Part shown: piece after piece, positions 6,988 through 14,883 of the stretch | How positions within the stretch are numbered: position 1 is the first letter of the stretch | How the letters are laid out: every line of letters begins with the position of its first letter | Virus record (IMG/VR): IMGVR_UViG_3300036832_000864 | Location: 1-24,497 of that record | Length of the DNA stretch: 24,497 nt | Direction: 5' to 3' (one strand) | Origin: a virus | The notes under the pieces: generated by a model | Told to the model about the DNA's origin: nothing | The model's database searches: none | The model's input: the letters and a program-made list of their open reading frames with translations, nothing else | Program-made: the position numbers and the translations under genes

Positions 6988-7856
6988 GCCTGCCCGATAC
7001 CAGCGCGGTCGATGAAGCGCTCGTCGCCGTGTTGAGCCATGACGCGGCGCTGCACGCGATCTTGCCTGACGGCGTGGCGTTCGACCTCGCGCCGCAAGGC
7101 TGGACCCAATTCGTGATCGTGACCCAACTCGCGCACGTGGACGTCTATTCGATGACGGGCGCGCCGAATCCGGCATCGGCGTACGAGACGGTCACCTATC
7201 TGGTGAAAGCGGTTGCCAAGGGCACCAGCGGCCTCGCGACGAAAGACGGCGCCGCGCGCATTCACCAACTGTTGCAAGGCGCCTCGATGCCGATCATCGG
7301 CTACGACCTGATGCAGATGGAACGCACCGAACGCGTGCGCTACACCGAACTTGATCAAGCGACCCAAGATCGCTGGAACCATCGGGGCGGGCATTACGAC
7401 ATCTGGGTCACGCCCGAAAGTGCGGAAGGAGATGACCCCGTGGGCTACTACGCCATTGATTCGTTCGGTGGTGATCGCAGCGTCTACCAACAGACCGAGA
7501 TCGCGAACGCCTATCCGACGATCAACGCCACGCAACCGTATGCGGCGGTCGCGCCCGGCACCGTGCTGCTGGTGCTCGATACGCTGCCCGCCGATGGGCA
7601 AGTCCAGTTCGAACTGTCGGCGCGGCTGCAAGCGGCGGGCGGCGGCGTGGTCGGTAAAGCGGCGCTCTTCAACATGGACCGCCAGACCGTGATCCCGGGC
7701 TCTGAACTGTCGTTCCCGGCGGACGATGTGATCGGCTCGCGGCAACGGAGCGGCCCGCTGACGCTGGCGCCGAGTGTCGCCTATGGCGTGCTGATCACCA
7801 CGTCGGCCGCGGCGAATGGGCTGGCGGTGTGGGGCGCGAAACTCGTGCATCCGTAG
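6984..7856 (+). CDS. Tail terminator (DUF3168-like) fused to an extra beta-rich domain
   Basis: A 290-aa protein. Residues 1-150 match tail terminator/DUF3168 proteins: helix SAVDEALVAVLSHDAALHAI, QFVIVTQLAHVDVYSM, and the closing strand GGHYDIWVTPE. That family normally ends near here at 130-150 aa. Residues 153-290 form a second domain of predicted beta strands (GTVLLVLDTLPADGQVQFEL, VAYGVLITTSAAANGLAVWG) with no family I recognise, perhaps a decoration domain on the tail terminus. The junction holds a consensus ribosome site and an in-frame GTG, so the second domain may also be made alone. Confidence 0.75.
   Translation: MSLPDTSAVDEALVAVLSHDAALHAILPDGVAFDLAPQGWTQFVIVTQLAHVDVYSMTGAPNPASAYETVTYLVKAVAKGTSGLATKDGAARIHQLLQGASMPIIGYDLMQMERTERVRYTELDQATQDRWNHRGGHYDIWVTPESAEGDDPVGYYAIDSFGGDRSVYQQTEIANAYPTINATQPYAAVAPGTVLLVLDTLPADGQVQFELSARLQAAGGGVVGKAALFNMDRQTVIPGSELSFPADDVIGSRQRSGPLTLAPSVAYGVLITTSAAANGLAVWGAKLVHP
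7427..7442 (+). promoter_or_regulatory. Internal ribosome site and GTG start inside the tail terminator gene
   Basis: AGGAG at 7427-7431 (in GGAAGGAGA) is followed after eight bases by GTG 7440, in the same frame as the surrounding gene. Start there would give a 138-aa protein ending at 7856, beginning VGYYAIDSFGG. This is as strong as the ribosome sites of the capsid and major tail genes. It lies exactly at the boundary between the terminator domain and the extra domain. Confidence 0.55.
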
Positions 7857-7864
7857 GTGACGCC

Positions 7865-8599
7865 ATGAAGTATCCGATCCCCGTCGCGATTCTCTGCGGT
7901 CTGCTCGGCTCGACGCTCGGCGTCTGGGCGCAGAACGAAATCTCGCGGTTTCAAAAAGTCGTCATCACCTCGACCGATCCCGATGCGCTGATCGTCGGCG
8001 GCCAACCTGTCTCGGGCGGCGGCAGTACACCGAGCTGCGGGCCGAATCAGTTCGTGCAGAGTTCCACCACGTGCGGCAAAACGCTGCTCGCCGCGAACCC
8101 GACCGCGACGACGCCGCTGTTGACCGTGGGCTATACGAACAATCCGACGCTGTTTCAGGTCTACACCGACCCGAATCCGAACGATGACGGCATCCGCGTT
8201 TTTGGTGGTGTGTATTTCGGCGGCAGCACCGGCAGGCAACTCGCCGTCGAATCGCCGGGTAATGACATCGGCGGGTTTTTCTCCATCACGCAAAACAACG
8301 AGATCATGAACGATCTCACGCGGCCCACGCTGACGTCGGGCTTCGGCGCGGGCGCGGCGTTGCAGGCGCACGCGACCGGCAGCCTCGGCCGCGTCACGCT
8401 GGGCACCGCCCCGGGCGCGACGTTGGTACTGGATACCAGCTTGTCATCGAGCGTCCCTGGCCCCGTGTGCATCTTTCAAAACGAAACGACCGGCACGTTG
8501 TTAGGCCATACGCAAAGCACGGGCACGATCACCATTACGGGCACGTTCACGGCAGGCGACCTGATCACGTGGATGTGCTGGGACATGCGCGGACCATGA
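7865..8599 (+). CDS. Protein with N-terminal signal peptide in the tail module
   Basis: ATG 7865 gives 244 aa; the frame is open 12 codons to the left but those overlap the previous gene and would hide the signal. Residues 1-22 look like a signal peptide: Lys2, a hydrophobic core (PVAILCGLLGSTLGV), then VWA before Gln23 as a signal peptidase I site. The rest is Gly, Thr and Ser rich, with strand-like repeats (LVGGQPVSGGG, PTATTPLLTVGYTNNPTL, VYFGGSTGRQLAV) as in beta-helical or fibre proteins, and several cysteines that could pair outside the cytoplasm. The stop is in an ATGA overlap with the glycosyltransferase. Either a secreted surface protein or a tail adhesin; function unknown. Confidence 0.65.
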   Translation: MKYPIPVAILCGLLGSTLGVWAQNEISRFQKVVITSTDPDALIVGGQPVSGGGSTPSCGPNQFVQSSTTCGKTLLAANPTATTPLLTVGYTNNPTLFQVYTDPNPNDDGIRVFGGVYFGGSTGRQLAVESPGNDIGGFFSITQNNEIMNDLTRPTLTSGFGAGAALQAHATGSLGRVTLGTAPGATLVLDTSLSSSVPGPVCIFQNETTGTLLGHTQSTGTITITGTFTAGDLITWMCWDMRGP

Positions 8600-9648
8600 A
8601 AGTCTTGGTCGTTTCACCGGGCGCCGCATGGTCCACCGCCGACGTCGATGCCGGTCTGCGCTACGGCCTCGCCGCGCATGGCGTCCAAGTGGTGCGCTTC
8701 CGCCTGACCGAACGCATCGAGCGCTCGCGCAGCCTGCTCTATGGCGCATGGCGCAAAGCCAAACGCACGCGGCCCGACCTGAAACGGCCGACCGCGGGCG
8801 ACGTCTTTTACGAAGCGGGCGAACGGGCGGTGACGATGGCGCTGCGGCACGAGGTCGATGCGGTGATCGCCGTCTCCGCGATGTTTCTGCATCCCGACGT
8901 GGTGATTATGATGCGCCGCGCCGGACTGCGCGTGGTCGTCCTGTTCACCGAATCGCCCTATGACCTCGCGAGCGAGGTCGCCGTGGCCAAACTGGTGACC
9001 GGCTGCTGGACCAACGAATCGAGCGCCCTGCCCAACTTCCGCGCGGTCAATTCGCACGCGGGGTTCCTGCCGTGCGCGTGGCATCCCGAGATCCACACGC
9101 CCGAGCCGCAAGCGCTTGATGCCACCGTCGATGCCCACGACGTCGTTTTTGTCGGGTCGGGCTGGGCCGACCGCGTGGCGTGGTTCGAACGCCAGGACTG
9201 GACCGGCATCGATCTCGGGCTCTACGGCCACTGGCCCACGGTCGGGCGCCGTCACCGATTGGCGCGCTACGTCCGCCATGGCGCGGTCGATAACGCGCGC
9301 ACCGCGGCGCTGTATCGGCGCGCGACACTGGGGCTCAACCTCTATCGAGACACGGGCGGCGCGCCGGCCGAATGTCTGAACCCTCGGGCCTACGAACTGG
9401 CGGCGTGCGGTGTGGTGCACTTCAGTTCCCCGCGCGCCGAAGTGACCGCGCGCTTCGGTGACTTGGTGCCCATCGTGCCGGACGGGATCGCCAGCGGCCT
9501 CATTCGCGACTGGCTTGCAGATGCAGACCGGCGGGCCGCGGTTCGCGCGGCCTTGCCAGCGACGGTATCGGACGCGTCGTGGATTCTCCGCGCGCGCACG
9601 GTGATCGGCGATTTACAAACCCTGCTGCGGGCCACCGCCGCAGCGTAG
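8596..9648 (+). CDS. Glycosyltransferase, GT-B fold, CgeB/DUF3880-like
   Basis: A 350-aa protein starting at ATG 8596 in an ATGA overlap. The N-terminal Rossmann half starts MKVLVVSPGAAWS; the C-terminal half has VVFVGSGWADRVAWF, then ALYRRATLGLNLYRDTGG and AECLNPRAYELAACGVVHF. That last part is the nucleotide-sugar-binding motif of the family 1 type found in CgeB-like proteins. It would transfer a sugar from a nucleotide-sugar donor; acceptor unknown. Placed between the tail terminator and major tail protein, it may decorate virion proteins or the secreted protein encoded just before it. Glycosylation of virion proteins is known in some actinobacterial phages. Base composition matches the neighbours, so no sign of recent transfer. 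Confidence 0.85.
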   Translation: MKVLVVSPGAAWSTADVDAGLRYGLAAHGVQVVRFRLTERIERSRSLLYGAWRKAKRTRPDLKRPTAGDVFYEAGERAVTMALRHEVDAVIAVSAMFLHPDVVIMMRRAGLRVVVLFTESPYDLASEVAVAKLVTGCWTNESSALPNFRAVNSHAGFLPCAWHPEIHTPEPQALDATVDAHDVVFVGSGWADRVAWFERQDWTGIDLGLYGHWPTVGRRHRLARYVRHGAVDNARTAALYRRATLGLNLYRDTGGAPAECLNPRAYELAACGVVHFSSPRAEVTARFGDLVPIVPDGIASGLIRDWLADADRRAAVRAALPATVSDASWILRARTVIGDLQTLLRATAAA

Positions 9649-9659
9649 GAGAAACGACG

Positions 9660-10052
9660 ATGCTTCACCACGGTAAGAACGGCGCCATCTACGCTTCGAC
9701 GTCGGCCGCGGGCGCGGCCGCCTTGGTCGCGCACATCTCCGATTTCACCCTCGACATGGTGCAAAACACCGTCGAAACCACGTCGATGGGTGACACCAAC
9801 AAAACCTATGTCACCGGCCTGAAGGACGTTAAAGGCACGCTGACCGGGTTCTGGGACGACACCGACGATACGTTGTTCGATGCGGCGGATTCGATTGACG
9901 GCATCGTGCTCGCGCTCTACCCGTCCGTGGTGGTGCCGGGCAAGTGCTTCAGCGGTCCGGCGTGGCTCGACGTCTCGATCAAAACCGGCGTGGCCGCGGC
10001 GGTGACGCTCTCCGGCAACTTCGTCGCGAACGGATCGTGGAAGCGGACCTAA
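9660..10052 (+). CDS. Major tail (tube) protein
   Basis: A 130-aa protein preceded by TAGGAGA at 9646-9652, seven bases before ATG 9660, fitting high expression. The pattern HISDFTLDMVQNTVETTSM, then VTGLKDVKGTLTGFWDDTDD and LYPSVVVPGKCFSGPAWL, is that of short tail tube subunits with the gpV/Hcp-like beta barrel, and the final strands (AAVTLSGNFVANGSW) complete it. It forms hexameric rings stacked round the tape measure. At 130 aa it is near the lower end of the family and lacks the extra immunoglobulin-like domain of lambda gpV. Position before the chaperones is standard. Confidence 0.9.
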   Translation: MLHHGKNGAIYASTSAAGAAALVAHISDFTLDMVQNTVETTSMGDTNKTYVTGLKDVKGTLTGFWDDTDDTLFDAADSIDGIVLALYPSVVVPGKCFSGPAWLDVSIKTGVAAAVTLSGNFVANGSWKRT

Positions 10053-10053
10053 C

Positions 10054-10356
10054 GTGGACTTTGCACACCACGTCGTCATCTCCGGCGAGACAGGGCTCAT
10101 TCGGTACGAACACGTGGTCTGCGCGCGGTTGGGCGCGTGGACCGTCGAGGACGGCGTCCTGTCCGCCGTCATTCTCGAAGTCGTCAACGCGTGGTGGCTG
10201 TCGCAGCCCGCCAACACGTTTCAGTTCGTGATTCCGCGGCCGAATGGTCGAACCATCGAACGCGGCATCACGGGGTTGCAGATCGCGGGCAGCGCGCTCG
10301 GAGCGCAACTGATCCCGAAAGTGAGGCCGACCAATGCCACGCATGTATCGCCCTGA
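10054..10356 (+). CDS. Small hypothetical tail-module protein
   Basis: A 100-aa frame starting at GTG 10054 directly after the major tail gene stop; GGAAG at 10039-10043 is a weak ribosome site ten bases away. It overlaps the chaperone gene by 23 bases. Predicted strands HHVVISGETGLIRYEHVVCA and AWTVEDGVLSAVILEVVNAW, then FQFVIPRPNGRTI, suggest a compact alpha/beta protein. I do not recognise the family. Given the position, a minor tail component or chaperone cofactor is possible. Confidence 0.65.
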   Translation: MDFAHHVVISGETGLIRYEHVVCARLGAWTVEDGVLSAVILEVVNAWWLSQPANTFQFVIPRPNGRTIERGITGLQIAGSALGAQLIPKVRPTNATHVSP

Positions 10357-10750
10357 AACGGTGCGCCTGTCGCTGTCCGATGACGGCTGGATTCTGATCA
10401 AAAAGCGGCTGACCGCGGGCGAAACGCGGCACATCTTCGCCCGCATGGTCAAAAAACTCGAGCCAGGCAAGCCGCCAGAAATTGATCCCGAGCAGGCGGG
10501 CCTCGCCAACGTCGTGGAATATCTGGTCGATTGGAACATCACCGACCCCGAGGGACGCCCGATTCCGATTCGCGATCAGAGTCCGGAATTTATCGCGTCG
10601 GCCTTGAACGAACTAGACTCGCTGGCCTACACCGAAATTCAGGAAGCGATCAGCACGCACATTGCGGCGATGGATGCCGCCCTGGCCGAAGAAAAAAAAA
10701 TCCGGACTGGCGCGCGCGAATCGTCAGCGACCTCCACATCTGCCGCCTGA
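10334..10750 (+). CDS. Tail assembly chaperone, gpG-like
   Basis: A 138-aa protein whose ATG 10334 follows GTGAGG at 10321-10326. In lambda-type phages gpG and its frameshift product gpGT bind the tape measure and recruit tail tube subunits. Features that fit are position just before the tape measure, a folded N-terminal region (VRLSLSDDGWILIKKRLTAG) and helix FIASALNELDSLAYTEIQEA. At the end is an A9 slippery run, after which the zero frame continues only 16 codons of low-complexity sequence (SATSTSAA). This short non-conserved tail after the slip point is normal for gpG. Confidence 0.85.
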   Translation: MPRMYRPETVRLSLSDDGWILIKKRLTAGETRHIFARMVKKLEPGKPPEIDPEQAGLANVVEYLVDWNITDPEGRPIPIRDQSPEFIASALNELDSLAYTEIQEAISTHIAAMDAALAEEKKIRTGARESSATSTSAA

Positions 10751-10839
10751 TGCACTGGACGTTGCCGGACCTGCTCGACGTGCCGGTCGAAGTGTACGAA
10801 GTGTTGGTCGATGACCTGAACACCCAGCCGCCGCGGTGA
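10334..10839 (+). CDS. Tail assembly chaperone gpGT (-1 frameshift product)
   Basis: The predicted product is codons 10334-10699 of the gpG frame (122 aa) followed by 46 aa from 10699-10839 in the -1 frame, 168 aa in all. The T part begins NPDWRARIVSDLHICRLMHW and ends with DVPVEVYEVLVDDLNTQPPR. The M-x-W-x(4,5)-L-x-x-(V/L)P pattern followed by a helix is what is normally seen in gpT. No independent start or ribosome site for the T frame is convincing: the ATG at 10748 would leave only 30 aa. The tape measure starts five bases after the T stop. Confidence 0.8.
10693..10699 (+). other. A AAA AAA slippery heptamer for -1 frameshift
   Basis: Nine A residues lie at 10692-10700. The zero frame is GAA GAA AAA AAA ATC, giving the X XXY YYZ heptamer at 10693-10699. 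A -1 slip continues at 10699 (AAT CCG GAC TGG) and stays open to 10839. Placement between gpG and gpT frames is the classical one. AAAAAAG/A heptamers are efficient in bacteria, though A9 may also slip during transcription. Confidence 0.8.
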
Positions 10840-10843
10840 CTCT

Positions 10844-13800
10844 ATGCCGACCATGAACGCGCGGTTCAACGCTGATTTCACCTCCTTCTCGGCCGCGGTC
10901 GCGCAGGCGGATGTCGAGTTACGCGGGTTCGACGCGAACATCGGCGACGTCAGCAAAAGCCTGTCGAAGATGGTCGATGACTTCGGCGGGCGCCAACTGA
11001 TCGAACAAGCGACCCTGATGGCCGATGCCGTCGCCAAGATCGGCGGCGCCAGCCAACTGACCGACGAACAACTCGCGCGCATCAACGCCACCGTCAGTGA
11101 GGCGTCGGACAAGATCGCGCGGCTGGGCGGCGAAGCGCCGCAGTCCTTCCAAGACATCACCGACGCGGCGAAACGGCTGGACGATCAGGACAAATCCACC
11201 GGCACGTCGTTCACCGAACTGGTGTCGAGTTTCGTCAGCGCTCAAGCGATCATCGGCGCGCTGACGACGGCGTGGCACACGCTGATCGGGTTCATGGAGG
11301 ATTCGATCACCGCGGCCAATGACGAAACCGCGGCGCAAAACAAACTCAATGCGGCGCTGACGGCGCAAGGCACGTTCGTGCCCAGCGTCACCAAGGCGTA
11401 CGAGGACTACGCCAAAAGCCTGCAACAGACGACGACCTATTCGGCGGTGACGATTACCCAGACCGAAGCGATGCTCGCGCTGGTGGGCGGCGTGATGCCG
11501 CTCGACATGGAACACGCGCTGCACGCGACGACCGATCTGGCGGCGGGCCTCGGCGTCGATCTGAAAACCGCGACCGAAATGGTATCGCGCGCGGCCGAAG
11601 GCAACATCACCGTCTTGAGTCGGCACGGGGTCGAACTGGATAAGACGCGCGCGGCGGCCGAAGGCTTTGGCTATGTGCTCGATCAGATCGACGCCAAGTT
11701 CGGCGGACAGGCGGCGACCGCGGCGCAGACCTACGCCGGGCGGCTGGCGCAACTGTCGAACGCATGGGGCGACGTCGAATCGGCGGTCGGCAAGATCATC
11801 ACCCAGAACGGCACCGTGCTGAAAGCGGTGTCGCTGGTCACCGAAGCGCTGAACAAATACACCACCGATCTCGATTTCAACCGGCAGACGAATAACTTCG
11901 TCTCCGATGCGCTGATCGACCTGACGCAAGCGATGGCGTTCGTGATCCAGTCGGTGACCTGGCTGGTCGGCAAGTTCGCGGACTTCCACGTCGCCGGGCT
12001 CCAACTCGAAAAAGATTTGCTGCGCACCGAGAAGGCGTTTATCGACATGGCCGACGCCTCGCTTCAGGTGTTCCGGATCACCGACCCGGTCGGCTGGGCG
12101 CGCACGTGGTCGGTGGCCTCGAAAGACATGGAGGTCGAGAGCGACCGCATCGCGCAAAAAATCAAAGACCTCAGCACCGCGCAGAATGACACGGCGAAAA
12201 CGACCGACGACTGGGCGAAGAAAAACGCGACGATGCAGGCGGCGCTGGCGGACTTCGGGAAGCAACTCGAAGCGACCCGCGGCCAGACCGTGAAGCTGGC
12301 CGACGCCAGCCAGCAGAACGCGAACGCGTGGGACAACAGCACGCAACCGCTCGCCCAAAACGTCAAGGCGCAGAAGGACGGCCAGAAGCAAGCGGACCTC
12401 TACGCCAAAGCGCTGCAAGGGCTCACCGACGCGATTGGCGGGCCCGATGGCCTGAACCCCGCGACCTACGAAGGGATCAAATATTTTCTCCAGTACAGCC
12501 AGAACACCGGCGACATCGCGCGCGTGATGGGCACCACCGCCGAAGCGGTCAAGACGGTATCCGATGCGCTGAAACAAAGCGCCAAAGACGCCGACGTGTT
12601 GCAGAACATGCGCGACCGGATCGCCGGGCCCGATGGCCTCGATCCCGCGGTAGTCGAAGCGATCAAGTACTTCCTCGAATTCGGCAAGAGCGTCGAGGAC
12701 ATCGCCAAAATCATGGACGTGTCGAAAGGCGCGGTCCAAGGCGTTGACGACGAAGTCAAGGTGATGGCCTACATCCACCAGCAAACGCTGGGGACCATCA
12801 AGATCGCGTACGAACAGTGGTCAAAGTCCACGACCGCCGCTCTGAAAACGACCAACCAAGCGGTCGCCGACAATCTCACCGCGACGGTGGACTGGCAGAA
12901 AAAGCTCGGCGATCTCCTGGACACCAGTCCGATTCACAAAATCTCCGAGACGTGGAAAACCGAGCTCGCCAAGCTGGACGATCCCGAACATCGGATGCAA
13001 GAGAACTGGCAGGCCGCGGTCGATTCGCTCAACGCCTATTTCACCGAGCAGATCAAAGAGGAAAAGTGGAAAGACGCGCTCACCACCGCGGGCACCGGCG
13101 CCGCCACCGATTTCATGTCCGCGTTCGAAGGGCAACTAGCGCAGTTGCCGGGTCTGATCAGTAGCGCGATAGGCGGCGGCAACATCAGCCAGGGCTTCTC
13201 CAATCTCGGGAAAACGCTCGCCGGCAATATCGGCAGCGACATCGGCAAAAGTTTCGCGACCAGCGGCGTGGGCGCGAGTATCGGCAGCACGATTTCGAAT
13301 GCCGTCGCGGGCGGCAGCACCAAAGCGGCGGGCCTGTTCACCAACGTGATCGGCGGCGCCATCAGCGGGGTCGCGACACTCGGCATCAGCACGGCGATCA
13401 GTCTCGGGGCGACGTTCATCGGCAAGCTGTTCAACGATCCCGAAAAGCAAATCAACCCGGTCCGTGAAGCGTTCGTGCAGGCGGCGGGCGGGCTCGACAT
13501 GTTGAACCAGAAGGCCTACGCCGCGGGCATGACGCTGAATCAGTTGCTCCAAGCGAAGAACGCCGACCAATACAACGCGGCGATCCAAGCGCTCAACGAC
13601 GGCTTCACCCAGCAGGCGACGGACCTGCAACTGGTGACCGACACCGCGGCGAAATACGGGTTCACGCTCCAAGAGCTGGGCCCCGCGCTGCAAAAGCAAG
13701 CGCTCGATACCCAAGCGCAGCAACTCTACAAAGATTGGCAAGTCCTGAATTCCGCGGGGCTCGACACCGTTGCGATTACGACGCGTATGGCCAGCAGCGT

Positions 13801-14425
13801 CAGTGCCTACGTCGATCAGGCGATTGCGATGGGGTCGGACGTGCCTGCGGCGATGGAGCCGATGATCGACCAGATGGTCAAGACCGGCCAACTGCTCGAT
13901 GCCAACGGCAACGCGATCACAGACTTGGGCGACGCGGGCGTCACGTTCACGATGACGATGTCGCAGGGATTCCAGGCCCTGATCGCCTCGGTCAAGGATC
14001 TCACCACCGTGATTTCGCGCAGCCTCGGCGTCGCGCTCGATGACACACGGCAGCAACTGCTGACGATGCCGACCACCCTGGGCGTCGATGTCCACTACAA
14101 CGATCCCGGCTTCACGCCGAGCGGCGGCGCATCGGTGACCGGGACCGAAGCACAAACCGTGGACGTTCCTGGCTACGCCACCGGCACCAACGGCAATTTC
14201 CTCGACTTCGGCCGCGGCTCGCTGGTGATGCTGCACAACAAAGAAGCGGTCGTCCCGCAGGGTCAATCCGTGGGCTCGAGTGATGCCGCGCCCGGCGTCA
14301 CCGTGATCGTCAACGCGCAAGGCGCGTTCTTCGATACGCCCGATTCCATGCTGCGGCTCGCGGACAAAGTGAACGAAGCGCTGACGACGAAGTATGGCCT
14401 GACGCATCCGCTGCGGGCGGCCTGA
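10844..14425 (+). CDS. Tape measure protein
   Basis: The longest gene (1193 aa) lies right after the chaperones. The protein runs down the tail tube and sets its length; at about 1.5 angstroms per residue it predicts a tail near 180 nm. Residues 1-130 are coiled-coil-like helices, residues about 125-150 a first hydrophobic segment, 524-647 a tandem duplication, and about 765-865 a Gly/Ala-rich hydrophobic region (ATLGISTAISLGATFIG) as in the membrane-active part of tape measures. The C-terminus has VPGYATGTNG and MLHNKEAVVPQG, a very typical tape-measure ending. ATG 10844 is chosen; ATG 10853 is an alternative. No peptidase or lysozyme motif was seen. Confidence 0.93.
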   Translation: MPTMNARFNADFTSFSAAVAQADVELRGFDANIGDVSKSLSKMVDDFGGRQLIEQATLMADAVAKIGGASQLTDEQLARINATVSEASDKIARLGGEAPQSFQDITDAAKRLDDQDKSTGTSFTELVSSFVSAQAIIGALTTAWHTLIGFMEDSITAANDETAAQNKLNAALTAQGTFVPSVTKAYEDYAKSLQQTTTYSAVTITQTEAMLALVGGVMPLDMEHALHATTDLAAGLGVDLKTATEMVSRAAEGNITVLSRHGVELDKTRAAAEGFGYVLDQIDAKFGGQAATAAQTYAGRLAQLSNAWGDVESAVGKIITQNGTVLKAVSLVTEALNKYTTDLDFNRQTNNFVSDALIDLTQAMAFVIQSVTWLVGKFADFHVAGLQLEKDLLRTEKAFIDMADASLQVFRITDPVGWARTWSVASKDMEVESDRIAQKIKDLSTAQNDTAKTTDDWAKKNATMQAALADFGKQLEATRGQTVKLADASQQNANAWDNSTQPLAQNVKAQKDGQKQADLYAKALQGLTDAIGGPDGLNPATYEGIKYFLQYSQNTGDIARVMGTTAEAVKTVSDALKQSAKDADVLQNMRDRIAGPDGLDPAVVEAIKYFLEFGKSVEDIAKIMDVSKGAVQGVDDEVKVMAYIHQQTLGTIKIAYEQWSKSTTAALKTTNQAVADNLTATVDWQKKLGDLLDTSPIHKISETWKTELAKLDDPEHRMQENWQAAVDSLNAYFTEQIKEEKWKDALTTAGTGAATDFMSAFEGQLAQLPGLISSAIGGGNISQGFSNLGKTLAGNIGSDIGKSFATSGVGASIGSTISNAVAGGSTKAAGLFTNVIGGAISGVATLGISTAISLGATFIGKLFNDPEKQINPVREAFVQAAGGLDMLNQKAYAAGMTLNQLLQAKNADQYNAAIQALNDGFTQQATDLQLVTDTAAKYGFTLQELGPALQKQALDTQAQQLYKDWQVLNSAGLDTVAITTRMASSVSAYVDQAIAMGSDVPAAMEPMIDQMVKTGQLLDANGNAITDLGDAGVTFTMTMSQGFQALIASVKDLTTVISRSLGVALDDTRQQLLTMPTTLGVDVHYNDPGFTPSGGASVTGTEAQTVDVPGYATGTNGNFLDFGRGSLVMLHNKEAVVPQGQSVGSSDAAPGVTVIVNAQGAFFDTPDSMLRLADKVNEALTTKYGLTHPLRAA
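12413..12784 (+). repeat. 62-residue tandem duplication in the tape measure
   Basis: Two adjacent units, 12413-12598 and 12599-12784 (residues 524-585 and 586-647), share the pattern LQ-x(3)-D-x-I-x-GPDGL-x-PA, then E-x-IKYFL, DIA-x-x-M and AV-x-x-V-x-D. The DNA still matches locally (GGGCCCGATGGCCT at 12440 and 12626, 186 bases apart). Each unit ends in a helix-turn-helix-like segment (EDIAKIMDVSKGAVQGV). Confidence 0.8.
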
Positions 14426-14436
14426 GAGGGACGACG

Positions 14437-14883
14437 ATGGGCACCGCACAAGCGTCCGACTATTTCGAAAACGCGATCATCGATCACTTCTTCCGCTCGC
14501 GGACCGTGCCCAAACCGGCGGCGCTCTACGTCGCCCTGTTCACCGCGGCGCCGAGTGATGCGGGCGGCGGCACCGAAGTGCCCACCTCCACCGGCTACAA
14601 ACGCGTGGCCCTCAATCCGAATGATTTGAATTGGACGGCGACCCAGACCGGCACCACGGGCAACAGCACCGGCAACAGCGGGCGCACCACCAACGCGATT
14701 GCGATCACGTTTCCACCGCCGGTCAACGCGGCGTGGGGCACCATCACCCATTTCGGCATTTTCGATGCGCTCACGGGCGGCAACCTGCTCGTCTGGGATG
14801 CGCTCACCGCGCCCGGTGTGGTTCGGCAAGGCGACAACGCCGCGGTGTTTCCGGCGGGCGGCATCGGCATTACGGTCAAGTAG
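14437..14883 (+). CDS. Small tail/fibre-associated protein
   Basis: A 148-aa protein with AGAGGGA at 14425-14431 before ATG 14437. The pattern SDYFENAIIDHFF, then ALYVALFTAAPSDAGGGTE, and GTITHFGIFDALTGGNLL is that of a widespread phage protein usually annotated as tail fibre or minor tail protein. The fold is probably a beta sandwich. The stop TAG is followed at once by the next ATG, with no ribosome site, so the next gene is probably reached by coupled translation. Role: probably a tail tip or fibre-base subunit. Confidence 0.8.
   Translation: MGTAQASDYFENAIIDHFFRSRTVPKPAALYVALFTAAPSDAGGGTEVPTSTGYKRVALNPNDLNWTATQTGTTGNSTGNSGRTTNAIAITFPPPVNAAWGTITHFGIFDALTGGNLLVWDALTAPGVVRQGDNAAVFPAGGIGITVK

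Noticed and set aside
10919-12784. 621-aa minus-strand open frame inside the tape measure gene
   Set aside because: Arg/His-rich composition with no domain pattern; it mirrors the third-position GC bias of the real plus-strand gene. The same holds for the minus frame at 13136-14449.
14263-14425. Peptidase domain at the tape measure C-terminus
   Set aside because: No HxxxD, NlpC/P60 Cys or lysozyme Glu motif could be seen; the ending is the common MLHNKEAVVP type.
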